Shown: positions 1 through 8,121 of the stretch, piece by piece
Layout: every line of letters starts with the position of its first letter
Position numbering within the stretch: the stretch's first letter is position 1
NCBI GenBank assembly: GCA_015709615.1
Contig: CP054179.1
Span: 1,426,001-1,490,000, forward strand
Reading direction: 5' to 3'
Origin: Gammaproteobacteria bacterium
GTDB lineage: Bacteria; Pseudomonadota; Gammaproteobacteria; Burkholderiales; Nitrosomonadaceae
Length of the DNA: 64,000 bases
Translations under genes and position numbers: made by a program
The notes under the pieces: model-generated
The model's database searches: none
Told to the model about the DNA's origin: nothing
The model's input: only the letters and a program-made list of their open reading frames with translations

Positions 1-1164
1 CTGGAAGCAACCCAAGGTGCGGATCGCGAAACCTTGCTGTCCAATTTGCAGGAAGGTTCGATCGTTCACGGCATCGTTAAGAATATCACCGACTACGGCG
101 CATTCGTCGACCTGGGTGGCATAGACGGCCTGTTGCATATTACCGATCTGGCATGGCGTCGCGTTAAGCATCCATCCGAAGTCGTCAATATCGGCGATGA
201 AGTTACCGCCAAGGTTCTCAAATTCGATCAGGAAAAAAATCGCGTTTCACTGGGCATGAAACAGTTGAGTGAAGATCCGTGGGTTGGTTTGTCGCGGCGT
301 TATCCGGCGCGTACCCGTTTGTTCGGTAAAGTCACCAATTTGACCGATTACGGCGCATTCATTGAAATTGAACAAGGCATCGAAGGTTTGGTGCACGTCT
401 CCGAAATGGATTGGACCAACAAGAATGTTTATCCTTCCAAAATTGTGCAATTAGGCGACGAAGTTGAAGTCATGATTCTTGAAATCGATGAAGAACGCCG
501 TCGCATATCGCTTGGCATGAAACAGTGCCAGACCAATCCGTGGGAAGAATTTGCCGCCAATCATGAAAAAAACGACAAAGTTCGAGGCCAAATCAAGTCG
601 ATCACCGACTTTGGCGTATTTATCGGCTTGCCTGGCAATATCGACGGCCTGGTGCATTTGTCCGATCTATCCTGGAATCAGCCTGGCGAAGAAGCCGTGC
701 TGAATTACAAGAAAGGCGATGAAGTTGAAGCTATTATCCTTTCCATCGATGTCGAACGCGAACGTATTTCACTCGGCATCAAGCAAATGGAAGGCGATCC
801 ATTCACCAGTTTTGTCGCAGAACACGATAAAAACAGCATTATCGAAGGCACGGTAAAATCCATTGACGCCAAGGGCGCCGTCATTGCCTTAACCAACGAT
901 GTGGAAGGTTATTTACGTGCTTCCGAAGTTTCGCGCGATCGCGTCGAAGACATTCGCACACATTTGAAAGAAGGCGATAAGGTCGAAACCATGATTATCA
1001 ACATTGACCGCAAAAATCGCTCCATCAATCTTTCCATTAAGGCCAAAGATAAATCGGATGAATCTACCGCTATGCAAAAAATCAAAGCACCTGCCAACGC
1101 TGGCACCACCAGCCTGGGCGCTTTGCTGAAAGCGAAAATGGATAGCAAGAACACCGAGCAATAA
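1..1164 (+). CDS. rpsA: 30S ribosomal protein S1, C-terminal part (5' end outside window)
   Basis: Frame 1 is open from the first base, so the gene starts upstream and the TTG near base 34 is not the true start. About 387 codons remain and contain successive S1 (OB-fold) RNA-binding repeats, each with a DYGAF/DFGVF-type core, a GLVH(V/L)S segment and an RISLG(M/I)K ending. S1 binds mRNA on the small ribosomal subunit and helps initiation on structured leaders. The stop is 9 nt before ihfB, the usual rpsA-ihfB order in proteobacteria. The last repeat is more divergent, as is common in S1. The family assignment is very safe. Confidence 0.98.
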   Translation: MEATQGADRETLLSNLQEGSIVHGIVKNITDYGAFVDLGGIDGLLHITDLAWRRVKHPSEVVNIGDEVTAKVLKFDQEKNRVSLGMKQLSEDPWVGLSRRYPARTRLFGKVTNLTDYGAFIEIEQGIEGLVHVSEMDWTNKNVYPSKIVQLGDEVEVMILEIDEERRRISLGMKQCQTNPWEEFAANHEKNDKVRGQIKSITDFGVFIGLPGNIDGLVHLSDLSWNQPGEEAVLNYKKGDEVEAIILSIDVERERISLGIKQMEGDPFTSFVAEHDKNSIIEGTVKSIDAKGAVIALTNDVEGYLRASEVSRDRVEDIRTHLKEGDKVETMIINIDRKNRSINLSIKAKDKSDESTAMQKIKAPANAGTTSLGALLKAKMDSKNTEQ

Positions 1165-1173
1165 GGAAAATTC

Positions 1174-1464
1174 ATGACGAAATCTGAATTAATTACCCGG
1201 CTTGCGGCGCGTTTTCCGCAACTGGTAACCAAAGATGCCGAGCTCTCAGTCAAGATGATTATCGATGCCATGGCGAAAAGCCTGGCAAAAGGTCAACGTA
1301 TTGAAATTCGCGGGTTTGGCAGCTTTGACTTGAATTACAGACCGCCACGGATCGGGCGTAACCCGAAATCAGGAGAAAAAGTCAAAGTGCCCGAGAAATA
1401 TGTTCCGCATTTCAAAGCAGGTAAGGAAATGCGTGAGCGTGTTGATTACAAGGAAAAGAAATAA
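1174..1464 (+). CDS. ihfB: Integration host factor subunit beta
   Basis: A 96-residue member of the HU/IHF family of DNA-bending proteins. It carries the family signature: the RGFGSF segment at about residues 46-51 and the beta-arm RPPRIGRNPKSG with the conserved proline that intercalates into DNA. IHF works as an alpha/beta heterodimer; the alpha gene is not in this window. AAGGAAAA lies just before the ATG and the gene sits 9 nt after rpsA. A strong intrinsic terminator follows, so rpsA-ihfB probably ends as a transcription unit here. Confidence 0.97.
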   Translation: MTKSELITRLAARFPQLVTKDAELSVKMIIDAMAKSLAKGQRIEIRGFGSFDLNYRPPRIGRNPKSGEKVKVPEKYVPHFKAGKEMRERVDYKEKK

Positions 1465-1472
1465 AATGCAGA

Positions 1473-1506
1473 AGAGTGCTTCAGAATCTTTGAAGCACTC
1501 TTTCCT
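1473..1506 (+). terminator. Intrinsic terminator after ihfB
   Basis: A perfect 11-bp inverted repeat, AGAGTGCTTCA / TGAAGCACTCT (1473-1483 and 1491-1501) with a 7-nt loop, is followed by TTCCT. It starts 8 nt after the ihfB stop. The T tract is short, but position and stem quality support termination. Confidence 0.75.
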
Positions 1507-1608
1507 ATTCTCAAAAGCACAACTGATTACCCGTGAATTAGCAATTGTGAATTAATTTGTTTTATTAGTTTAAATAATTACAATCTATCAACTCGTAGGC
1601 GACTTATC

Positions 1609-1818
1609 ATGATGAATCTAATTAATTGGCTTTTGCGCATCGCTGTCTTTGTTGTTCTCGCCGTATTCGCCTCAAAAAACTCTCAACCTGTTACGCTTCA
1701 ATATTATCTGGATCAATCTATAGAGATCCCCTTTAGCGTGGCCCTGTTGATTTTCTTTGCACTAGGCGCTCTCATTACCGCTATATTTGTCCGCTGCCGC
1801 TGCAATTCCAGCGAATAA
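1609..1818 (+). CDS. lapA: LapA-domain inner-membrane protein, short form
   Basis: A 69-residue protein with two hydrophobic segments (about residues 5-20 and 41-62) separated by a short periplasmic stretch containing SKNSQPVTLQYYLD, typical of the LapA (YciS/DUF1049) domain. In E. coli LapA works with LapB in balancing LPS synthesis with FtsH and LpxC. Members are usually near 100 residues and carry a basic, coiled-coil cytoplasmic tail after the second helix. Here the reading frame stops after VRCRCNSSE, so that tail is missing. pyrF begins 16 nt later and no lapB (TPR protein) is present, although lapA-lapB is the common order. Domain assignment is good; function of the short form is uncertain. 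Confidence 0.75.
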   Translation: MMNLINWLLRIAVFVVLAVFASKNSQPVTLQYYLDQSIEIPFSVALLIFFALGALITAIFVRCRCNSSE

Positions 1819-1834
1819 ACCACCTTTATTGTCC

Positions 1835-2530
1835 ATGCACGACCCTCGCATTATTGTGGCGCTGGATTTTTCTAGCGCCGAGGATGCACTACTTTTATCC
1901 AGAAAACTCAGGCCTCATTTATGCCGACTGAAAGTCGGCAAAGAGCTTTTCACTGCGGCTGGTCCGCAGCTGATCGAACAGCTGATGGCTTTGGATTTTG
2001 AAGTTTTTCTCGATCTTAAATTTCACGACATTCCTAATACCGTCGCCAGCGCTTGCAAGGCCGCTGCCAGTCTCGGCGTGTGGATGATCAATGTACATGC
2101 ATTGGGCGGGCGGAAAATGCTGGCTGCAGCACGTGATGCGATTCCACAAGGATCAACCAAACTGATCGCCGTTACTTTGCTGACCAGCATGGATCAAAAC
2201 GACATTGCAGATATCGGATTACAAGGAGAACCGGAACAAATTGTTGCGCGCTTGGCAAAATTGACCAAAGATTGCGGATTGGATGGCGTGGTCTGTTCAG
2301 CGCTGGAAGCGGCCAATTTACGACAACAATTCGGCATTGATTTCTGTCTGGTCACACCGGGTATCCGTCCGGCTGATGGTCAAGCTAACGACCAAAAAAG
2401 AATTACCACACCGCAGCAAGCTATGCGTAATGGCGCCAGTTATCTGGTCATCGGACGGCCGATTACGCAAGCCAGCGATCCACTTCTCATGTGTCAACGA
2501 TTGAATGCAGAAATTGCCGATGCAGGCTAG
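1835..2530 (+). CDS. pyrF: Orotidine 5'-phosphate decarboxylase
   Basis: A 231-residue TIM-barrel enzyme that converts OMP to UMP, the last step of de novo pyrimidine synthesis. It starts with DPRIIVALDF, has the catalytic segment FLDLKFHDIPNT (Asp-Lys-Asp triad) and the phosphate-binding end LVIGRPIT. An upstream in-frame ATG at 1787 would overlap lapA by 32 nt and add 16 residues not typical of the family, so the ATG at 1835 is preferred. No clear terminator was seen in the 80 bp before the convergent methyltransferase gene. Confidence 0.95.
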   Translation: MHDPRIIVALDFSSAEDALLLSRKLRPHLCRLKVGKELFTAAGPQLIEQLMALDFEVFLDLKFHDIPNTVASACKAAASLGVWMINVHALGGRKMLAAARDAIPQGSTKLIAVTLLTSMDQNDIADIGLQGEPEQIVARLAKLTKDCGLDGVVCSALEAANLRQQFGIDFCLVTPGIRPADGQANDQKRITTPQQAMRNGASYLVIGRPITQASDPLLMCQRLNAEIADAG

Positions 2531-2610
2531 AATCCATTTCCGGGTTTCCGGGTTTCCTGCTTTTCGATCTTCGCTACTGCTTCCTTACCACAATGATGTC
2601 GCGACAAAGA

Positions 2611-4146
2611 CTAGACAACTTGCAACGCTTTCAGAATGGGCAACTGTTTTTCCAAGAACGCTTTGGCCTGTTCGGTCAGTTCGGTGATATTCTCCGCATC
2701 GGTTTCCAGTCTTTTACCTTCTTTAATCACTTTCTGCCCTAGCGCGGAAACTATTTGCCAAGTAAATTGCGCAATATCTCCCGGTTGCTTCAATTCTTTT
2801 CCCAATCCTACTAAAAAGAGCTGTTGAATACGGCCGACTGCTACACCGCCGCCGGTGACGGGGCTTGCCAAATAAGAAATTTCTCCGCTGCTGCTCGCCT
2901 TGCGTAGAATAAAGCTATTCAGTTTTTCAGTTTGTTTCCTCGCTTTGACAATGACATTTTCTTCTTGCGCCAAAGCCAACTGACCTGAACCAATGAGAAA
3001 CATCGCCGACTGGATAATCTGCGGCAGCGTAATGCCTTTGTCCTTCACCGCCTGTTCTATTTGTCCTAGAGTTCTGACTTTATGATCCGCCAAATAATCC
3101 AAGATAGGAACGTAAATCGGTTCGCTAAACGTCGCTGTACCGAGTATACCCGTTGCTTTTAATTCCGCATCGGTGCGCCGCACGGTCAGAACAACCCGGA
3201 TAACGCGTGACCGATCCATTTGTTCTACGGCTGACAACTTGCATAACCCCTTACCCCAGTAATCGCGGCGGAATTGCTGATTCACGATAAAATCCCGCAC
3301 ACTTTCGCGGAATGTTATGTCGGGAATCCCGTTCAAGAACACTTGCTGCTCGTTTGATAAGTTGATGATATCCAAATGGTCCGATTGATGCGCTGAGCAC
3401 GCATAATTCAGCTTTGCCGGTGCCAGCCAATCCTGCATGGCCGAAAAATAGATGGGATGCCAATCGCGATTGAAATATTCATGCGCCAAATAATGCCTGT
3501 TCTGCTCTTTCAGCTTTTTCATCCGCTCCGGAATAAGCGGATTAACCCGATAGAATCCCGGATTTACCGTCTGCAATTTTTCCGTGAAATCCAATGCGCC
3601 GTTAATGCGATTGATGATGCCATGTCCCTCCGCCCCAAAAATTCTGGCATGCTCGGTCATTAGATGCCGCATGGGCGCAAACGATGACCAACCTGGAAAA
3701 GTGTTGTAACTGATATAAAGTACCCCGCCGACTTTCAGTTTGCGGCGAATGAAATCCACGATAACCGCACGATTTTCATCACTGATCCAGCTCCAGATAC
3801 CATGCACGCCGATAAAATCAAAATCCGGCAAATCGGAGCGCGTGGCAAAGCTTTCAAAGCTATCGTCATATAACTTTGCACCAGAACCACACACATCCGC
3901 CATTTCTTGCGCGAAAGCTGCTTGCGTGGGATTGAAATCAGTGCCATACCACTCTATGGAAGATGCAGCAGCGTGAAAATTGACACTCGCTCCTTGACCG
4001 AAACCCAATTCGCAAGCAGCTCCTACTTCCGGATATTTCAAACCGGCAAACGTCAGAATTTGCTTGATTCTCAGTGGATTTAACTCGGAATAATAACCAT
4101 AGGTATAGCCTATATCTGCTACATATCCACTAGTCCAGTCGTTCAT
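2611..4146 (-). CDS. SAM-dependent methyltransferase with methyltransferase regulatory domain (protein-lysine methyltransferase-like)
   Basis: A 511-residue protein. The N-terminal class I methyltransferase fold has motif I CELGFGQGAS (about residues 45-54), an acidic GTDFNP strand and FDFIGVHGIWSW. The middle (about 210-330) matches the methyltransferase regulatory domain family (PF10119) known from the Rickettsia OmpB lysine methyltransferases PKMT1/2; the C-terminal third is helical. It lies directly downstream of, and on the same strand as, the RTX surface-protein gene, separated by 207 bp and a terminator. Inference: it may methylate lysines of that surface protein before secretion. The substrate is not shown by the sequence; methylation of another envelope protein is equally possible. 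Confidence 0.8.
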   Translation of the reverse strand: MNDWTSGYVADIGYTYGYYSELNPLRIKQILTFAGLKYPEVGAACELGFGQGASVNFHAAASSIEWYGTDFNPTQAAFAQEMADVCGSGAKLYDDSFESFATRSDLPDFDFIGVHGIWSWISDENRAVIVDFIRRKLKVGGVLYISYNTFPGWSSFAPMRHLMTEHARIFGAEGHGIINRINGALDFTEKLQTVNPGFYRVNPLIPERMKKLKEQNRHYLAHEYFNRDWHPIYFSAMQDWLAPAKLNYACSAHQSDHLDIINLSNEQQVFLNGIPDITFRESVRDFIVNQQFRRDYWGKGLCKLSAVEQMDRSRVIRVVLTVRRTDAELKATGILGTATFSEPIYVPILDYLADHKVRTLGQIEQAVKDKGITLPQIIQSAMFLIGSGQLALAQEENVIVKARKQTEKLNSFILRKASSSGEISYLASPVTGGGVAVGRIQQLFLVGLGKELKQPGDIAQFTWQIVSALGQKVIKEGKRLETDAENITELTEQAKAFLEKQLPILKALQVV

Positions 4147-4275
4147 AACATTAATTTTTAATATACGATGGTAGAGAGGCTAGATACGCTAGATACATTG
4201 CTGAGATCTATTAATTTTATTTCTAGCTCCTGAACTCTTGGCAATTCTGGCCACATGCACCTTAGATACATGTAC

Positions 4276-4315
4276 ACAAAAAAACAAAGGCCAAATCAAT
4301 TCTGATTTGGCCTTT
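4276..4315 (-). terminator. Intrinsic terminator after the RTX surface-protein gene
   Basis: A perfect 13-bp inverted repeat AAAGGCCAAATCA / TGATTTGGCCTTT (4286-4298, 4303-4315) with a 4-nt loop is followed, on the minus strand, by GTTTTTTTG. It begins 39 nt after the stop of the surface-protein gene and separates it from the methyltransferase gene. This is a textbook strong terminator, fitting a highly expressed gene. Confidence 0.9.
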
Positions 4316-4353
4316 GCAGTTACAAACTTATGACTGCTAAGTTCGTTTTTTTC

Positions 4354-6741
4354 TTATACAACTGTAAATACCAGGGTATCGGTAGACGCGTTGTAAATCA
4401 ACGTATCGTCGGTGCCTGTACCGGTAATGGTCAGTTGATAGTCATCTGCTGCAGTGTAAGAACCGTCACCATTGATATCGATTTGCAGCGTCATAACACC
4501 GCCAGCTTCTGCTGCTGCGATATTTGTGGTTGCACTGATTGTTGTACCATGAACATTGATGTTTGCACCTGTTGCCGATAACAATGTGCTTCCACTCTTC
4601 AGCAGTCCTTCCAAAGCCGCTGTGAAGTTGATCGTTACAGTATCGCCTGCTGCTGCACCAGCTAGTGTAAGCGTTGAAGAATCGCCTGCCTTGATATCGC
4701 CTGCATTTAACGCGGTTGCTGTATATATCATTGTGTGAGCTGCAGTACCGCCACCTGTTGCTAATAAGGTGTCTGAACCGCCGCCTGTATACAATGTTGA
4801 TGTCAGTGTGGCCGCATTATCAATATCGATGGTATCGTTCTTACCAGTACCTTTAGCCAACAGCGATGTGATGGCCGATGCATCGGTGTCGATAGTTACT
4901 GCTGCATCATTAGTCAATCCTGACGCATCAACTTCGGTAGGATTCGTTCCGGTTGCCGTTGCAAAATTCAATGCTTCGTCGCCTGTGATAACCACTTTCT
5001 CGACATCGGTTGCAGTCAGAATTACTGAGTTTTCTTCTGCACCACCTACGGTTTTGGTTGAAGAACCATCACCGATCGATTTCAAGTTAATTACGTCGGC
5101 ATTTGCAAACACCAGTGAGGTAACATCAATACCAGTACCGCTCTTAGTAACGCTGTTATCCAACGAAATCGTTGTAGTATCGCTGGTACCGCCTGATACG
5201 AAATCAATTGCGGTCAATGTCAGTGTGGTTGGCGCTGCACCGTTAATAGTAATATTACCCGTCGTAGCAGCGTTGATGTTTGATACGGTTGCTGCGCCAC
5301 CGGTCTCGCTGATAACCAGGCCGGTAAGGGTATTTTTAGCACCGATAATTGCCAAATTGTAGGTTGTCGCATCAGCACCAGCCGCTTCAAACGTTTCGAA
5401 TCCTGAAATACCAATTACTTCCGCTGCTGTATCCACTGTGTCAGCATCGGAAACGCTCAAGGTGTCAGTGCCGTCGCCGCCGGTCAGAACATCTTTAGCA
5501 TCGATTGTTGCACCCATTACAATCTTGTCGTCACCTTTGCCGCCAGTGAAGGTCAAGTCAGAAGCAGCTACTGCGGTTGGACCAACTGTCACGTTACCTG
5601 TTGCTGTACTCGCATCGATTTTGGTAACTGTTGCTATACCTGATGTATCCAAACTGAGGTTCTTATCGCCAGCTATATTGATCGTAGCAAGCTTACCACC
5701 CGCATTCGTTAATGTGACATAACTATCATTTCCTGAAGCGGTTGTATTCAATGTGGTCAATGCCGTTCCCGTCAATGCTACAGTCGCATTACCGCCGGTT
5801 TTGTTGCCTGCTTTATCCAATGTCAATCCCAAGCTTGTCGGTGTATTACCGGCAATAGTAGCAGTTGTACCAGACGCTTGATTCGTCAGTTTGACGGCTT
5901 GATCAGCGCCAACAGTCACTGTGTTTGTGCCAAAGGTATCCAGCTCGATCGATTTCACATCCGATTTCGTTGAGTAATCAATACCAGCACCCGGAGTGTT
6001 GTAATACACCTGCTCAATACCGGAGAGATTTGGAACAATGGCCGTTCCAAACATTCTCAACGTATCGGTACCGTTACCGCCAACCAGCGTATCACCCGCA
6101 CTTGCCGAAGTACCATCACCAATAAAAATATCGTTCTTGGAAGTACCGGTGATATTGTCCGTTGTATTGGTCAGCGTAAATGTTTGACCGACCTCACCAG
6201 GATCACCGCCAGGATTAGCGATTTTTGCTGCTTCTTCGGCAGTATAAGGATGATCTCCTGTCACTGGACTCAATACGCTTTGCAAAGTATCTAAGTTAGT
6301 GGTAGAAGCTGTTTTAGAATAAGCAGCCGCCACCAACACCTTGTTTTCCAGCAATGTTTTTGCTGTCGCAAACGCGGTATCAGTGGTAGTTGTCAGAAAT
6401 GATGCTGCATCAAAAACAATTTTACCGAATCCGACACCGTTGGTAAGTTGTTCAGTAAAGTACGCTTTTGCTTGAGAACCCGCGCTGGCAGGATCGCTAT
6501 CAGCAGTCACACCGAAGTTTTTCATCAGAACGTCGACTTGATCATCAACCGTAACTTTACCGGCCAGAACTCCAGTCGTGAATACTGGACTAGCAGCCAA
6601 AGTATCGGCCAATTGGCTTGTGGTCATTCCACCTTCAACCAGACCTGCCAATTCAGACAAATAGACACCGCCCGGTGCCGCATTAAACAAACCTGCAACA
6701 ACCTTCAAAATTTCAGTTTGCTGTGTACTCGATATAGCCAT
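4354..6741 (-). CDS. RTX-type, S-layer-like surface protein; probable type I secretion substrate
   Basis: A 795-residue, Thr/Ala/Gly/Asp-rich, beta-strand-rich protein with no Cys and no Trp, few basic residues and no Sec signal peptide. After a helical N-terminal region (about residues 1-180) come scattered RTX-like calcium-binding motifs: GGNGTDTLR, GGKGDDKIV, GGDGTDTLS and GGGSDTLL. The C-terminus ends in a hydrophobic strand (DTLVFTVV), as in type I secretion signals. AAGGGAG precedes the ATG at good spacing. The exporter is probably the PrtD/HlyD/TolC set at 23410-27974. The closest known layout is Caulobacter RsaA, with its type I exporter and LPS genes nearby. It could also be a large adhesin-like exoprotein rather than a true lattice-forming protein. 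Confidence 0.8.
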   Translation of the reverse strand: MAISSTQQTEILKVVAGLFNAAPGGVYLSELAGLVEGGMTTSQLADTLAASPVFTTGVLAGKVTVDDQVDVLMKNFGVTADSDPASAGSQAKAYFTEQLTNGVGFGKIVFDAASFLTTTTDTAFATAKTLLENKVLVAAAYSKTASTTNLDTLQSVLSPVTGDHPYTAEEAAKIANPGGDPGEVGQTFTLTNTTDNITGTSKNDIFIGDGTSASAGDTLVGGNGTDTLRMFGTAIVPNLSGIEQVYYNTPGAGIDYSTKSDVKSIELDTFGTNTVTVGADQAVKLTNQASGTTATIAGNTPTSLGLTLDKAGNKTGGNATVALTGTALTTLNTTASGNDSYVTLTNAGGKLATINIAGDKNLSLDTSGIATVTKIDASTATGNVTVGPTAVAASDLTFTGGKGDDKIVMGATIDAKDVLTGGDGTDTLSVSDADTVDTAAEVIGISGFETFEAAGADATTYNLAIIGAKNTLTGLVISETGGAATVSNINAATTGNITINGAAPTTLTLTAIDFVSGGTSDTTTISLDNSVTKSGTGIDVTSLVFANADVINLKSIGDGSSTKTVGGAEENSVILTATDVEKVVITGDEALNFATATGTNPTEVDASGLTNDAAVTIDTDASAITSLLAKGTGKNDTIDIDNAATLTSTLYTGGGSDTLLATGGGTAAHTMIYTATALNAGDIKAGDSSTLTLAGAAAGDTVTINFTAALEGLLKSGSTLLSATGANINVHGTTISATTNIAAAEAGGVMTLQIDINGDGSYTAADDYQLTITGTGTDDTLIYNASTDTLVFTVV

Positions 6742-7305
6742 GGGAGCTCCCTTGATAAAAAATTAAAAATAGTTACGAAAGTAAATTACTTGCAAGTTTT
6801 TCACTTCTCACTTTGTCTCTATGTAACCCCTGTGCAATAAGTAATTCTTTTACCAGAAGTTACCACAAAAGCCAAGTTAAAGCGCATTCTGCCCAAAACA
6901 AACCCGCTTTGCAAGTATGCGACTGAAGTTTCCATTTAGAATGTTGCTTATTTGCAACAATATAAAGTATTTAGTACCTTAACAGAGCTATCGTCTATTT
7001 TAAATCTAAAATAAGCAATAAAAATGTGCCTTTTCTCACATTAATTAATATTTCACTTATAAAAACATCGCATAAGCAACTATTTTTTATCGTAATAAAA
7101 TTTGAATGAAGAACCAAAAAATACCCAATACCCGAGAAAAAGTCCAAACATTCGTAACTCTAAATTTTGAACACCATCTGCTTTAAAATTAGAAATATTA
7201 AATCCGTGGAACTACAAAAAACCGGGTGATTTTTTCCGGTTTGTTAATTTTACGTATTTTTTTGCGATAATATCCAAACTTGTTTTATAACTTCACATCC
7301 ACTTC
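6742..7305. promoter_or_regulatory. 564-bp AT-rich divergent intergenic region between the surface-protein gene and wzm
   Basis: No coding region is apparent. The stretch is much more AT-rich than its surroundings and must hold the promoters of both the leftward surface-protein gene and the rightward glycan operon. On the minus strand TTGGCT and TAAAAG are separated by 17 nt around 6845-6875, a weak sigma-70-like match. On the plus strand TTGTTA (7241) and GATAAT (7266) are separated by 19 nt, also weak. Promoter calls are tentative. Confidence 0.45.
7213..7244 (-). terminator. Possible minus-strand terminator hairpin in the divergent region
   Basis: AAACCGG and CCGGTTT form a 7-bp perfect stem with a loop of about 10 nt near 7218-7243. 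Read on the minus strand the stem is followed by a T6 run, giving terminator geometry. It faces transcription entering from the glycan side, so it might insulate the surface-protein promoter, or be incidental. The stem is short. Confidence 0.35.
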
Positions 7306-8121
7306 TTGCTTATTTTCAATAACTTTTCCAGCTTGAGACAACACTTTCCGCTCATTTTGCAAATGATCAAACGGGAAATCATTGCCCGGTATCGGGGTTC
7401 GTTTCTGGGTTTGCTATGGACATTAATCAATCCTGTTCTCATGTTGTCCATCTATACATTTGTATTTGGCGTGGTGTTTAAAGTCCGCCTGGAACCGCAA
7501 AACAGTCATCTGCACGATGATAAGTTTGCTTTTGCCATGTTGTTGTTCACTGGATTGATTCTGTTCAATTTATTTTCCGAATGCTTATCACGCGCACCGG
7601 GGTTGATACTGGCCAACGTAAATTATGTCAAGAAAGTGATCTTTCCTCTGGAAATTTTGCCTTTGGTTTCACTTGGCTCCGCGCTGTTTCATGCCGGAAT
7701 CAGTTTCTTGGTATTATTCGTTTTTCTGTTGATCATGGAACATCCGATCGAATGGACCATCGTTTTTCTCCCTATCATCTTGTTTCCACTCATGCTGCTT
7801 ACCGTGGGATTATCCTGGATACTGGCCTCGCTCGGAGTTTTTGTCCGTGATATCGGTCAATTGATCAACTTGATCCTGACCATGCTGCTGTTCCTCAGCC
7901 CGATTTTCTATCCCGCTTCCGCTTTACCGGAATCCATCCGCGATTATTTGTTCCTCAATCCGCTGACGCTGATTATCGAACAGGCGCGCGCCGTGATTCT
8001 CTATGGTCAGCCGCCGGGCTGGAGCAGCCTGGCGCTATACTATCCGCTCGCCTTTTTTATCGCTTGGTTTGGCTTGGCATGGTTTAAAAAAACACGCAAA
8101 GGATTCGCCGATGTCCTTTAA
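7306..8121 (+). CDS. wzm: ABC polysaccharide exporter, permease subunit (Wzm type)
   Basis: A 271-residue ABC-2 family membrane protein with six predicted hydrophobic helices. The N-terminal IKREIIARYRGSFLG and LLWTLINPVLML segments are diagnostic of Wzm/KpsM-like O-antigen exporters. It moves undecaprenyl-linked glycan across the inner membrane together with Wzt. The start is a TTG at 7306, which keeps the full amphipathic N-terminal region; an internal ATG at 7363 would remove it. The gene overlaps wzt by 11 nt, so the two are translationally coupled. It heads the long rightward glycan operon. Confidence 0.92.
   Translation: MLIFNNFSSLRQHFPLILQMIKREIIARYRGSFLGLLWTLINPVLMLSIYTFVFGVVFKVRLEPQNSHLHDDKFAFAMLLFTGLILFNLFSECLSRAPGLILANVNYVKKVIFPLEILPLVSLGSALFHAGISFLVLFVFLLIMEHPIEWTIVFLPIILFPLMLLTVGLSWILASLGVFVRDIGQLINLILTMLLFLSPIFYPASALPESIRDYLFLNPLTLIIEQARAVILYGQPPGWSSLALYYPLAFFIAWFGLAWFKKTRKGFADVL

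Noticed and set aside
4769..5362. 197-codon plus-strand frame inside the surface-protein gene
   Set aside because: It is the antisense of a Thr/Ala/Val-rich coding region, has a low-complexity Val/Ser/Pro product with no family features, and the minus-strand gene has RBS, terminator and RTX motifs.
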